This document shows, one piece after another, positions 25,699 through 34,806 of a DNA stretch of 64,000 bases; within the stretch, counting starts at the first letter, position 1, and every line of letters begins with the position of its first letter. This DNA comes from Erwinia aphidicola (lineage in GTDB: Bacteria > Pseudomonadota > Gammaproteobacteria > Enterobacterales > Enterobacteriaceae). The notes under the pieces are model-generated. The model saw only the letters and a list, made by a program, of their open reading frames with translations, ran no database searches and was not told where the DNA came from. The stretch is taken from positions 2,232,001 to 2,296,000 of the forward strand of contig NZ_JAMKCQ010000001.1 in the NCBI RefSeq assembly GCF_024169515.1, given 5' to 3'. The translations under genes were made by a program, and so were the position numbers.

Positions 25699-26412
25699 TC
25701 ACCGCTTCGCAATCCACGAGAAGCGCTGCTCATATCCGTGCTGGCAATGGCTGTTGCGGCGGTAGCTGGCTTTCTCCTCCGCCATGCAGTAGGTACAAAT
25801 CCCCGCCTGATCAATCTGCGCCTGCGGCACGCCCGCCCGTCGCGCAATCCTGTGCGCCAGCAGCGGCAAATCAAACCACACTCCCCCCGTCGTGCCCTGC
25901 GCCTGCGCGCGCTGCGCCAGCGGATTGTTGACCGCCTGCGCCGACCACGGCAGCATTTCGGCCAGCTGCTGCGGGTCATCCTGCTGCGCATGGTCAATCA
26001 CATCCTGCCCCAGCTCATAGCAGCACGGCCCAATCGCCGGGCCGATGGCGATATACAGGCTATCCGGCGTCGCCCCGCGTGTGCATAAGGCCTGGATCGC
26101 ATTAATCAGCACGCCGCTCAGCACCCCTTTTAACCCACCGTGTACCGCCGCCACCTGCTGCTGGCGCGTATCGGCCAGCAAGATCGGCAGGCAGTCGGCG
26201 GTATATACCGCCAGCGGATTTGACCCGCTGCCAATTAACCCGTCCGCATCCTGGCTTTTGACCGGCAGGGCCTCAACATCGCGGATCACGCGCGCGCTGT
26301 GGCGCTGCTGGTTGTAGATCGTCCCTTGCGGCGGGCGCTCCCCGGCGGGCAGAAACGCGTGGTCGAGCCAGTCAATACGGGAAAGCAGCGGTGAGCGATA
26401 AGGGGAGGGCAT
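25699..26412 (-). CDS. laccase-domain (YfiH/PgeF-like) protein
   Basis: A 237-residue member of the DUF152 / multicopper polyphenol oxidase laccase family, whose E. coli member YfiH (PgeF) corrects misincorporated amino acids in peptidoglycan. The metal-site pattern is present: ADCLPILLAD (Cys), AAVHGGLKGVLSGV (His) and GPAIGPCCYELGQDV (Cys). The usual tryptophan of the AHAGW motif is replaced (AVHGGLKGV), which suggests a paralogous branch rather than the housekeeping PgeF. No signal peptide. It stands alone between rlmG and a toxin-antitoxin pair, with hairpin repeats on both sides. The true substrate is unknown. Confidence 0.85.
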   Translation of the reverse strand: MPSPYRSPLLSRIDWLDHAFLPAGERPPQGTIYNQQRHSARVIRDVEALPVKSQDADGLIGSGSNPLAVYTADCLPILLADTRQQQVAAVHGGLKGVLSGVLINAIQALCTRGATPDSLYIAIGPAIGPCCYELGQDVIDHAQQDDPQQLAEMLPWSAQAVNNPLAQRAQAQGTTGGVWFDLPLLAHRIARRAGVPQAQIDQAGICTYCMAEEKASYRRNSHCQHGYEQRFSWIAKR

Positions 26413-26496
26413 GGTGAATTCCTCAAAGCGGGAAAGAGCTCGATGCTACCAGAAAAGCGGGCGGAAACCATGGCGACAAAATGACAGCAAACTGTT

Positions 26497-26527
26497 GTAG
26501 GGGCGGACCCTCTTTTTCGGTCCGCCC
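26497..26527 (+). repeat. GTAGGGG hairpin repeat
   Basis: GTAG-GGGCGGACC-N9-GGTCCGCCC: a 9-bp perfect stem with a CTCTTTTTC loop. Forward member of the dispersed family; compare 27258, 57183 and 57229. Confidence 0.8.
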
Positions 26528-26552
26528 GCAAGATGCTAAGGTGCTCTAATTT

Positions 26553-26602
26553 TGTTGTAATGTTTTACAACACCCTGCAGTGTTGGTATTATTTACAACA
26601 CC
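26553..26602. promoter_or_regulatory. operator region of the toxin-antitoxin pair
   Basis: A perfect inverted repeat TGTTGTAA-TGTT-TTACAACA (26553-26572), a second GTGTTG-N10-CAACAC (26580-26601), and the direct repeat TTTACAACACC (about 26564 and 26592, 28 bp apart). They sit 23-70 bp upstream of the toxin gene. They are likely binding sites for the HTH antitoxin. Confidence 0.6.
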
Positions 26603-26624
26603 TGAAAGTGGAAAGGATATCCCA

Positions 26625-26906
26625 ATGGTCGCAAAGCAGTTAATCAGAATCCGTCAATTTATTGATGATAACGCGCTTGTTGAAATTGTTGTCTGGGAAG
26701 TCGCTCCTCCCGTTAGGGCGAGCCAGCATGGTTATAAGTACCGCCTCGCTTATGTTGTCGATGGACAATGCGTACTGCGCTATGACAACGAAGCTGGCAA
26801 GGGCGATCACAAACATATCGGCAGTGATGAGGTCGGCATCTCTTTTGAAAGCCTTGAGGGGTTGCTCTCGGCTTTTTGGGATGACGTAAACAACTTCAAG
26901 GGGTAA
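26625..26906 (+). CDS. TumE-family toxin (DUF6516)
   Basis: A 93-residue protein with the hallmark DUF6516 pattern: VEIVVWEVAPPVRASQHGYKYRLAYVVDGQCVLRYDNEAGKGDHKHIGSDE (YKYRL ... RYDNE.GKGDHKH). This family is annotated as the toxin of TumE-TumA type toxin-antitoxin pairs. The HTH protein that follows 4 nt later is the expected antitoxin partner. Toxin precedes antitoxin, the less common order. I chose the ATG at 26625 (AAAGGA upstream); the longer frame from 26580 would cover the operator. It lies between fadH and rlmG, the same place where E. coli carries higBA. Confidence 0.82.
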   Translation: MVAKQLIRIRQFIDDNALVEIVVWEVAPPVRASQHGYKYRLAYVVDGQCVLRYDNEAGKGDHKHIGSDEVGISFESLEGLLSAFWDDVNNFKG

Positions 26907-26910
26907 TGCC

Positions 26911-27261
26911 ATGAGAACATTAACGATTAATATTTCCACCATTGAAGAGACTCAGCGCCGTACGCTGGCAGCAATCAAAGGCGACGTGAAAGCGCGTGGC
27001 GATTTCCTCTCTTTCACCAGCTGGGACTTGTTGCACAAAGTGCTTACGCCAAAATGCATGAACATCCTCAATGCCATGACAGGCGAGGGCAACTTGTCGG
27101 TCAGAGAGGTCGCACGACGCGTCGGCAGAGATATTAAGGGCGTGCATACCGACGTGAAGAAGCTGCTTAGCCACGGTGTCATTGAACATGGCCCCGATGG
27201 AATTCAGTTCCCGTTTGATGAGATACGTTTCGATTTTTCTCTGGGGCACGCAGCGGCGTAG
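26911..27261 (+). CDS. TumA-like HTH antitoxin
   Basis: A 116-residue DNA-binding protein. The winged HTH lies in the C-terminal half (LTPKCMNILNAMTGEGNLSVREVARRVGRDIKGVHTDVKKLLSHGVIE, about residues 46-93), of the HVO_A0114/MarR-like type that pairs with DUF6516 toxins. It is expected to neutralise the upstream toxin and to repress the pair by binding the inverted repeats before it. AAGGGG precedes the ATG. Unusually, the TAG stop codon is formed by the GTAG at the edge of a dispersed hairpin repeat, so the last residues (HAAA) may have been set by that insertion. Confidence 0.8.
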   Translation: MRTLTINISTIEETQRRTLAAIKGDVKARGDFLSFTSWDLLHKVLTPKCMNILNAMTGEGNLSVREVARRVGRDIKGVHTDVKKLLSHGVIEHGPDGIQFPFDEIRFDFSLGHAAA

Positions 27262-27288
27262 CGGCGGACCCTCTTTTTCGGTACGCCC
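27258..27288 (+). repeat. GTAG hairpin repeat at the antitoxin stop
   Basis: GTAG-CGGCGGACC-N9-GGTACGCCC, the same family as 26497-26527 with two changes that weaken the stem. The GTAG supplies the stop codon of the antitoxin gene. The 260 bases after it contain no recognisable gene or signal. Confidence 0.7.
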
Positions 27289-27557
27289 GTCTCACCATTA
27301 AGAACGTCATCTCCTATTTCGTTCAGGAGGTGAACTCTCACTGCTTGCTACATCGTTGCCCATTGCGAAGCATCGAGGCTGGAATCTTGATAGGAAATAA
27401 TTAAATCTGACAGTCCGCAATGAGCGAGATATAGTCATTCGCAATTTATCGATAAAAGATGCAGGCTTGTAAAACGGTCGCGCATTGATCGTGTAGAAAT
27501 AAAGCAGTTTTTCTATATAGTTGGATGATGAACATTCAAAACTCAGCAGGTAATTGC

Positions 27558-27995
27558 ATGATCTTAAGTGTTAATCACGTTGGTTTTTCAGTTAAAAACA
27601 TTGAAGACTCATTATTATTTTGGACTCGGATTCTTGGAGGTAAATTATTACGTGAAGGAAAAATGTCTGGACCTATAATCGATGAGGTAACAGGTGCAAG
27701 GGGAGCTGATGTACGAATGGCTTTGCTTGAACTGGCTGATATTCAAATTGAATTACTACAATACAATAACATTGAGCAGCCAGAAGAACCTTCAGCGCCC
27801 TATATCCCAGGCTACGCTCACCTTGCTTTTATAGTTGAGGATCTTGATACGCTCTTGGGCAAAGTATCGGACTACGGCTGGAAGACGCCGGGTAAACCTC
27901 AGACAGTGTTGTCAGGCCCCATGCAGGGAACCAGAGTAATATATTTACAAAGCCCTGATGGTCAGACGCTTGAATTGATGGAACGCAGTCAATGA
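27558..27995 (+). CDS. VOC superfamily (glyoxalase-like) protein
   Basis: A 145-residue protein of the vicinal oxygen chelate fold. It has two beta-alpha-beta-beta-beta units: ILSVNHVGFSVKNIEDSLLFWTRILGG with metal-ligand His at about residue 6, and YIPGYAHLAFIVEDLDTLLGK with a second His. A terminal Glu lies in SPDGQTLELMER. This is the methylmalonyl-CoA epimerase / glyoxalase I type layout; the substrate cannot be told. The gene is distinctly AT-rich compared with both flanks, suggesting transfer. In-frame ATGs at 27525 and 27528 exist, but AGGT is placed well for 27558, where the domain begins. Confidence 0.75.
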   Translation: MILSVNHVGFSVKNIEDSLLFWTRILGGKLLREGKMSGPIIDEVTGARGADVRMALLELADIQIELLQYNNIEQPEEPSAPYIPGYAHLAFIVEDLDTLLGKVSDYGWKTPGKPQTVLSGPMQGTRVIYLQSPDGQTLELMERSQ

Positions 27996-28310
27996 GGCCC
28001 ACATATTATGACCTGTTATCCTCTAATTAAAACAGTGATGTTTGCAAAGTCCGCTCCAGGGCACTGAGCAGACCATCAGAACAGATTTCGTCTTATTGGG
28101 TCTGGTCACTGGTGAAAATATACTATGTTTATCCCCCCACTTCCGCCACTGCCACGGGGTGACCGGAAAAAGGTCACCCGCTATAAACTGCCGCCAACCT
28201 CATTCACAGCGGGCGCCCGATTTGAGGGGCAGGGATGCAGCCTTTGTCGGTCCGGCGTGCTCAATGTTGCCCCGCAGCAGACACAAATATTCCCGGCAAC
28301 GAGGAACAAA
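27996..28310. other. non-coding stretch between VOC gene and fadH
   Basis: Short open frames here have no start signal or family features. The only clear element is the hairpin GGGTGACC-N7-GGTCACCC (28157-28179), another relative of the dispersed hairpin family. Confidence 0.55.
28157..28179. repeat. hairpin repeat, GGGTGACC type
   Basis: GGGTGACC-GGAAAAA-GGTCACCC; arms differ from the GGCGGACC members but the A-rich loop and build are the same. Confidence 0.6.
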
Positions 28311-30389
<2,079 letters not shown>

Positions 30390-30448
30390 TTATTGGCTTT
30401 GTGATGCGCGCCACTGATTCCCGCTACCCTGAAAGAGCTACCTGCTTC

Positions 30449-30464
30449 ACGTTATGCGTAACAT
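30449..30464 (+). promoter_or_regulatory. candidate IdnR/GntR operator
   Basis: ACGTTATGCGTAACAT contains the palindrome GTTATGCGTAAC (30451-30462) and resembles the GntR/IdnR operator of enterobacteria (ATGTTAC..GTAACAT type). It sits 100 bp before idnD. Confidence 0.5.
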
Positions 30465-30485
30465 GGGTTTAGTAACATGAATTTT

Positions 30486-30501
30486 GGTGATCTGATTCAC
30501 A
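30486..30501 (+). promoter_or_regulatory. candidate CRP site of idnD
   Basis: GGTGA-TCTGAT-TCACA: one mismatch from TGTGA-N6-TCACA with the correct spacing, placed between the IdnR-like operator and the idnD start. Confidence 0.5.
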
Positions 30502-30563
30502 GTTTTACAAGTTAAACATCTGTCTGATAGGCAGCTGAACTGATACGCATTTAGAGGTACGTC

Positions 30564-31595
30564 ATGAGCACCATCACGCAATCCTGCATGATTAACGGTA
30601 AACAACAGGTTGAAGTCATCAGCCAGCAGGTCAACTACCAGGGCGAAGGCACGCTGGTGCGCATCACGCGCGGCGGCATCTGCGGTTCCGATCTGCACTA
30701 CTACCAGCACGGTAAAGTCGGCAGTTTTGCGGTGAAGATGCCGATGATCCTCGGCCACGAAGTGATCGGCCAGGTGGTGAAAAGCGATAACCCGGCGCTA
30801 ACAGAGGGGCAGAAAGTGGCGGTTAACCCGTCGAAGCCTTGCGGCTCCTGCAAGTATTGCCTGGCGGATGAAGATAACCAGTGCACCACCATGCGCTTCT
30901 TCGGCAGCGCGATGTATACCCCGCACGTGGACGGCGGCTTTACCCAGTACAAAGTGGTCGACAGCGCGCAGTGCATCCCCTACGACAACGCCGCCGACGA
31001 CACCATTATGGTGTTCGCAGAACCGCTGGCGGTGTGCATTCACGCGGCCAACCAGGGCGGCGCGCTGAAAGGCAAAAAAGTGTTTATCTCCGGCGTGGGT
31101 CCGATTGGCTGCCTGATTGCCGCCGCGGCGAAAGCCAAAGGCGCGGCGGAAGTGGTCTGTGCCGACGTCAGCGAGCGCTCGCTGGAGATGGCAACCGCCA
31201 TGGGCGCGACCCGCACTATTCATGCCGCAGACGGCGATTTTGCGCCCTACCTGGCGGATAAGGGCTATTTTGACGTGTCGTTTGAGGCCTCCGGCCATCC
31301 CTCCTCGCTGACCCGCTGCCTGGAAGTCACCCGCGCCAAAGGCACGCTGGTGCAGGTCGGTATGGGCGGCGACGTACCGGGCTTCCCGATCATGATGCTG
31401 ATCGCCAAAGAGATTAATCTGGTCGGCTCTTTCCGCTTCACCACCGAGTTCAATACGGCGGTTGAGTGGCTCGGCAACGGCACGGTTAACCCGCTGCCGC
31501 TGTTTAGCGGTGCCTATGACTACCAGAATATCGATGCGGCGCTGCAGTTTGCCGGTGACAAGAGCAAAGCCGCCAAAGTGCAGCTAACTTTCTAA
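30564..31595 (+). CDS. idnD: L-idonate 5-dehydrogenase IdnD
   Basis: A 343-residue zinc alcohol dehydrogenase that oxidises L-idonate to 5-ketogluconate in the cytoplasm. Visible features: catalytic zinc residues in GICGSDLHYY and ILGHEVIG; structural zinc Cys in CGSCKYCLADEDNQC (about 93-107); NAD(P) fold VFISGVGPIGCLIAAAAKAKGA (about 173-194). The length and the HGKVGSFAVKMPMILGHE segment match E. coli IdnD. It is first in idnDOT(R), with the IdnR-like and CRP-like sites upstream. No idnK gluconate kinase is adjacent, unlike E. coli. Confidence 0.94.
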   Translation: MSTITQSCMINGKQQVEVISQQVNYQGEGTLVRITRGGICGSDLHYYQHGKVGSFAVKMPMILGHEVIGQVVKSDNPALTEGQKVAVNPSKPCGSCKYCLADEDNQCTTMRFFGSAMYTPHVDGGFTQYKVVDSAQCIPYDNAADDTIMVFAEPLAVCIHAANQGGALKGKKVFISGVGPIGCLIAAAAKAKGAAEVVCADVSERSLEMATAMGATRTIHAADGDFAPYLADKGYFDVSFEASGHPSSLTRCLEVTRAKGTLVQVGMGGDVPGFPIMMLIAKEINLVGSFRFTTEFNTAVEWLGNGTVNPLPLFSGAYDYQNIDAALQFAGDKSKAAKVQLTF

Positions 31596-31604
31596 GGGAT
31601 GACC

Positions 31605-32369
31605 ATGACCACACTTTTCTCGCTGGAAAACAAACGCGTGCTGATCACCGGTTCCGCTCGCGGCATCGGCTTTCTGATGGCGAAAGGCCTGTGCGAAGCC
31701 GGGGCAGAGGTGATTATCAACGCCACCACCCAGCAGGGCGCAGAGAGAGCCGCCGCCGAGCTGCAACAGCAGGGCTTTAAAGCCCACGCGGTGGCCTTTA
31801 ACGTCACCCAGTCCGCCGAAGTGAACGCGGCGGTAGCGAAGATTGAGAGCGAAATAGGCCCGATTGACGTGCTGGTGAATAACGCCGGGATCCAGCGCCG
31901 CCGCCCGTTCCTCGAATTCCCGGAGCAGGACTGGAACGAGGTGATTGCGGTCAACCAGACGGCGGTGTTCCTGGTCTCGCAGGCGGTAGCCCGCCAGATG
32001 GTCACGCGCCAGAAAGGTAAAATTATCAACATCGGCTCAATGCAGAGCGAGCTGGGGCGCGACACCATTACCCCGTATGCCGCGTCGAAAGGGGCGGTCA
32101 CCATGCTGACGCGCGGCATGTGCGTGGAGCTGGCGCGCCACAATATTCAGGTCAACGGCATTGCCCCGGGCTATTTCAAAACCGAAATGACCCAGGCACT
32201 GGCGGATGATGAAGCCTTCACCTCCTGGCTGTGCAAGCGCACCCCGGCGGCGCGCTGGGGGAACCCGGAGGAGTTGATCGGGGCGGCGGTGTTCCTGGCA
32301 TCGAAAGCCTCTGATTTTGTGAACGGCCACTTACTTTTTGTCGATGGTGGCATGCGAGTGGCGGTGTAA
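31605..32369 (+). CDS. idnO: gluconate 5-dehydrogenase (5-ketogluconate reductase) IdnO
   Basis: A 254-residue short-chain dehydrogenase that reduces 5-ketogluconate to D-gluconate, the second step of L-idonate use. Cofactor motif ITGSARGIGF (about 14-23), VNNAGIQRRRPF, and the catalytic triad with Ser in INIGSMQSELGR and YAASK (Tyr/Lys about 157/161). Much of the sequence is the same as E. coli IdnO (AVNQTAVFLVSQAV, GMCVELARHNIQVNGIAPGYFKTEMT). I prefer the ATG at 31605 because AAGGGA is 5-6 nt away; the ATG at 31599 would leave no spacing. It follows idnD after only 9 nt. Confidence 0.94.
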   Translation: MTTLFSLENKRVLITGSARGIGFLMAKGLCEAGAEVIINATTQQGAERAAAELQQQGFKAHAVAFNVTQSAEVNAAVAKIESEIGPIDVLVNNAGIQRRRPFLEFPEQDWNEVIAVNQTAVFLVSQAVARQMVTRQKGKIINIGSMQSELGRDTITPYAASKGAVTMLTRGMCVELARHNIQVNGIAPGYFKTEMTQALADDEAFTSWLCKRTPAARWGNPEELIGAAVFLASKASDFVNGHLLFVDGGMRVAV

Positions 32370-32420
32370 CAGCTACAACTTATTCACCTGTACCTACCTC
32401 TACCTCAAAGGAAGTGCTTT

Positions 32421-33740
32421 ATGCCCATTACAATAATAGCTATTGGCGTAATCCTGCTGTTGGTGCTGATGATCGTCTTCAAGGTCAACGGCTTTATCGC
32501 CCTGATATTCGTCTCCGCCGTGGTGGGGATGGCGGAAGGGATGACGCCGCTGGCCGTTATCGCCTCAATCCAGAAGGGGGTTGGCGGCACGCTCGGCAGC
32601 CTGGCGCTGATCCTCGGATTCGGGGCGATGCTGGGGAAACTGGTGTCGGACACCGGGGCCGCGCAGCGCGTTGCCACCACGCTGATCGCCTCGTTTGGCA
32701 AGCAGCGCGTGCAGTGGGCGCTGATGGTCACCGGGCTGATCGTCGGCCTGGCGATGTTCTATGAAATCGGCTTCGTGCTGCTGCTGCCGCTGGTGTTTAC
32801 CGTGGTTGCCGCATCGGGTATGCCGATGCTGTACGTTGGCCTGCCGATGGTTGCCGCGCTGTCGGTCACCCACTGCTTCCTGCCGCCGCACCCGGGCCCG
32901 ACGGCGATCGCCACCATCTTTGGCGCCAATCTCGGCACCACGCTGCTGTACGGCATGATCATCACCATCCCGACGGTGATTATCGCCGGGCCGATCTTCT
33001 CTAAATTCCTCAAAGGCTTTGAAAAATCGCCGCCGGAAGGGCTGTATAACCCGAAAATCTTTGAAGACCACGAAATGCCGGGCTTCTGGACCAGCATTTT
33101 TGCCGCAGTGATCCCGGTGATCCTGATGGCGGTGGCGGCGGTGTTTGAGCTGACCACGCCGAAAGAGAACGTGCTGCGCCAGTTCTTCGAATTTGTCGGC
33201 AACCCGGCGGTGGCGCTGTTTATCTCGGTGGTGATTGCCGTCTTCACCCTCGGCCTGCGGAACGGACGCAAGATGGAAGAGGTGATGGAGATGTGCGGTT
33301 CGTCGATTGCCGCCATTGCCATGATCGTCTTTATTATCGCCGGTGGCGGTGCCTTTAAGCAGGTGCTGGTCGACAGCGGCGTGGGCGACTACATCGCCAA
33401 TATGATGAAAGGCTCGTCGCTGTCTCCGCTGCTGATGTGCTGGACGGTCGCGGCGATGCTGCGTATCGCGCTGGGTTCAGCAACCGTGGCGGCGATTACT
33501 ACCGCGGGTATCGTCACGCCAATTATCGCTATCACCCACGCCGACCCGGCGCTGATGGTGCTGGCGGTCGGTTCCGGTAGCGTTATCGCCTCCCACGTTA
33601 ACGACCCTGGCTTCTGGCTGTTCAAAGGTTACTTCAACCTGAGCGTGGTCGAAACGCTGAAAACCTGGACGGTGATGGAAACCCTGATCTCCTTCCTCGG
33701 CCTGGCAGGGGTGTTGATCCTGAACGCGATTATTCATTAA
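32421..33740 (+). CDS. idnT: GntP-family L-idonate/gluconate:H+ symporter IdnT
   Basis: A 439-residue inner-membrane permease of the GntP family, with about 12-14 predicted helices. The family signature regions are present: GFGAMLGKLVSDTGAAQRVA, AMFYEIGFVLLLPLVF, THCFLPPHPGPTAIATIFGANLGTTLLYG and VGSGSVIASHVNDPGFWLFKGYF. The length equals E. coli IdnT. Position after idnDO and before the LacI-type regulator supports uptake of L-idonate and 5-ketogluconate. A hairpin at 33759-33784 followed by TTTT ends the transcript or separates it from idnR. Confidence 0.92.
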   Translation: MPITIIAIGVILLLVLMIVFKVNGFIALIFVSAVVGMAEGMTPLAVIASIQKGVGGTLGSLALILGFGAMLGKLVSDTGAAQRVATTLIASFGKQRVQWALMVTGLIVGLAMFYEIGFVLLLPLVFTVVAASGMPMLYVGLPMVAALSVTHCFLPPHPGPTAIATIFGANLGTTLLYGMIITIPTVIIAGPIFSKFLKGFEKSPPEGLYNPKIFEDHEMPGFWTSIFAAVIPVILMAVAAVFELTTPKENVLRQFFEFVGNPAVALFISVVIAVFTLGLRNGRKMEEVMEMCGSSIAAIAMIVFIIAGGGAFKQVLVDSGVGDYIANMMKGSSLSPLLMCWTVAAMLRIALGSATVAAITTAGIVTPIIAITHADPALMVLAVGSGSVIASHVNDPGFWLFKGYFNLSVVETLKTWTVMETLISFLGLAGVLILNAIIH

Positions 33741-33754
33741 TCTTGTGCTGTACA

Positions 33755-33788
33755 GTAGGGGGCGACCGATTTTCTGGTCGCCCCTTTT
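33755..33788 (+). terminator. hairpin repeat serving as terminator after idnT
   Basis: GTAGG-GGGCGACC-N8-GGTCGCCCC-TTTT (stem 33759-33784). By sequence it belongs to the dispersed GTAGGGG hairpin family, and here it has the T tail of an intrinsic terminator. Confidence 0.75.
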
Positions 33789-33810
33789 CACATTTAATCA
33801 CGGAACCCTG

Positions 33811-34806
33811 ATGCGCGCGCACCGAATCTCCCTGCAGGACATCGCTTCGCTTGCTGGCGTAACCAAAATGACGGTCAGCCGCTATCTGCGCACCCCCGAC
33901 CGCGTTTCGCCGCAGACCGGGGCGAAAATCGCGCAGATCATCGAAGAGATAAACTACATTCCCAACCGCGCGCCGGAGATGCTGCTCAGCTCGAAAAGCT
34001 ACACCCTCGGCGTGCTGATCCCCTCGTTTAAAAATCAGATCTTCGCCGACCTGCTGAGCGGCATTGAAGCGGCGACCAAGGAGGGGCGCTACCAGACGCT
34101 GATCGCCAACTACAACTATGACAGGCAGACGGAAGAGGAGCAGATCATCAATCTGCTGTCGTACAACATCGACGGCATTCTGCTGAGCGAGAAGGATCAC
34201 ACCCTGCGTGCGGTGAAATATCTGCGTGCGGCGCAGATCCCGATTGTTGAAGTGATGGACACCCAGGGCGGCTGTCTGGATATGCAGGTTGGCTTTAATA
34301 ACTTCAGCGCGGGCTACGATATGACGCGGGTGCTGCTCGACCAGGGGCGCAGCAATATTATCTACTTTGGCTCGCAGGATGACCGGCGCGATGAGTTTCG
34401 CTATCAGGGTTACTGCCAGGCGATGGAGCAGCACGGCGGGGTGGGGCTGCGCATCAATCCAAAGGCGATCTCCTCGCAGAAGCTGGGGGCGGCGATGCTC
34501 GCCAGCGCGCTGGAGCGGCATCCCGACCTTGATGCGGTGTTCTGCACCAATGACGATCTGGCGCTCGGTGCGCTGCTGCACTGCCAGCGTCACGGCATTG
34601 CGGTGCCGCAGCGCATTGCCATCGCCGGCTTTCACGGGCTGGAAATCAGCCGCGAAATGTACCCGACAATGGCGAGCGTCATCACCCCGCGTTATGCGAT
34701 CGGTTACACCGCCGCGGAGCTGCTGCTAAAAAAAATCGGCGACAGTCATTTTGTCGCCGACTCGGTCGATCTCAGCTATCAGATCTTTATGGGTGAGACC
34801 ATTTAA
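33811..34806 (+). CDS. idnR: LacI-family regulator IdnR/GntR-like
   Basis: A 331-residue LacI-type regulator. The N-terminal HTH reads ISLQDIASLAGVTKMTVSRYLRTPDRVSPQTGAKI (about 6-40), followed by the hinge PNRAPEMLLSSKSYTLGVLIPSF and a periplasmic-binding-type effector domain. Position directly after idnT makes L-idonate or 5-ketogluconate the likely effector, as for E. coli IdnR. The frame is open upstream to 33745, but that part overlaps the terminator hairpin; the ATG at 33811 has GGAA before it. Its stop codon overlaps that of the convergent cytochrome gene (34803-34806), leaving no room for a terminator. Confidence 0.88.
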   Translation: MRAHRISLQDIASLAGVTKMTVSRYLRTPDRVSPQTGAKIAQIIEEINYIPNRAPEMLLSSKSYTLGVLIPSFKNQIFADLLSGIEAATKEGRYQTLIANYNYDRQTEEEQIINLLSYNIDGILLSEKDHTLRAVKYLRAAQIPIVEVMDTQGGCLDMQVGFNNFSAGYDMTRVLLDQGRSNIIYFGSQDDRRDEFRYQGYCQAMEQHGGVGLRINPKAISSQKLGAAMLASALERHPDLDAVFCTNDDLALGALLHCQRHGIAVPQRIAIAGFHGLEISREMYPTMASVITPRYAIGYTAAELLLKKIGDSHFVADSVDLSYQIFMGETI

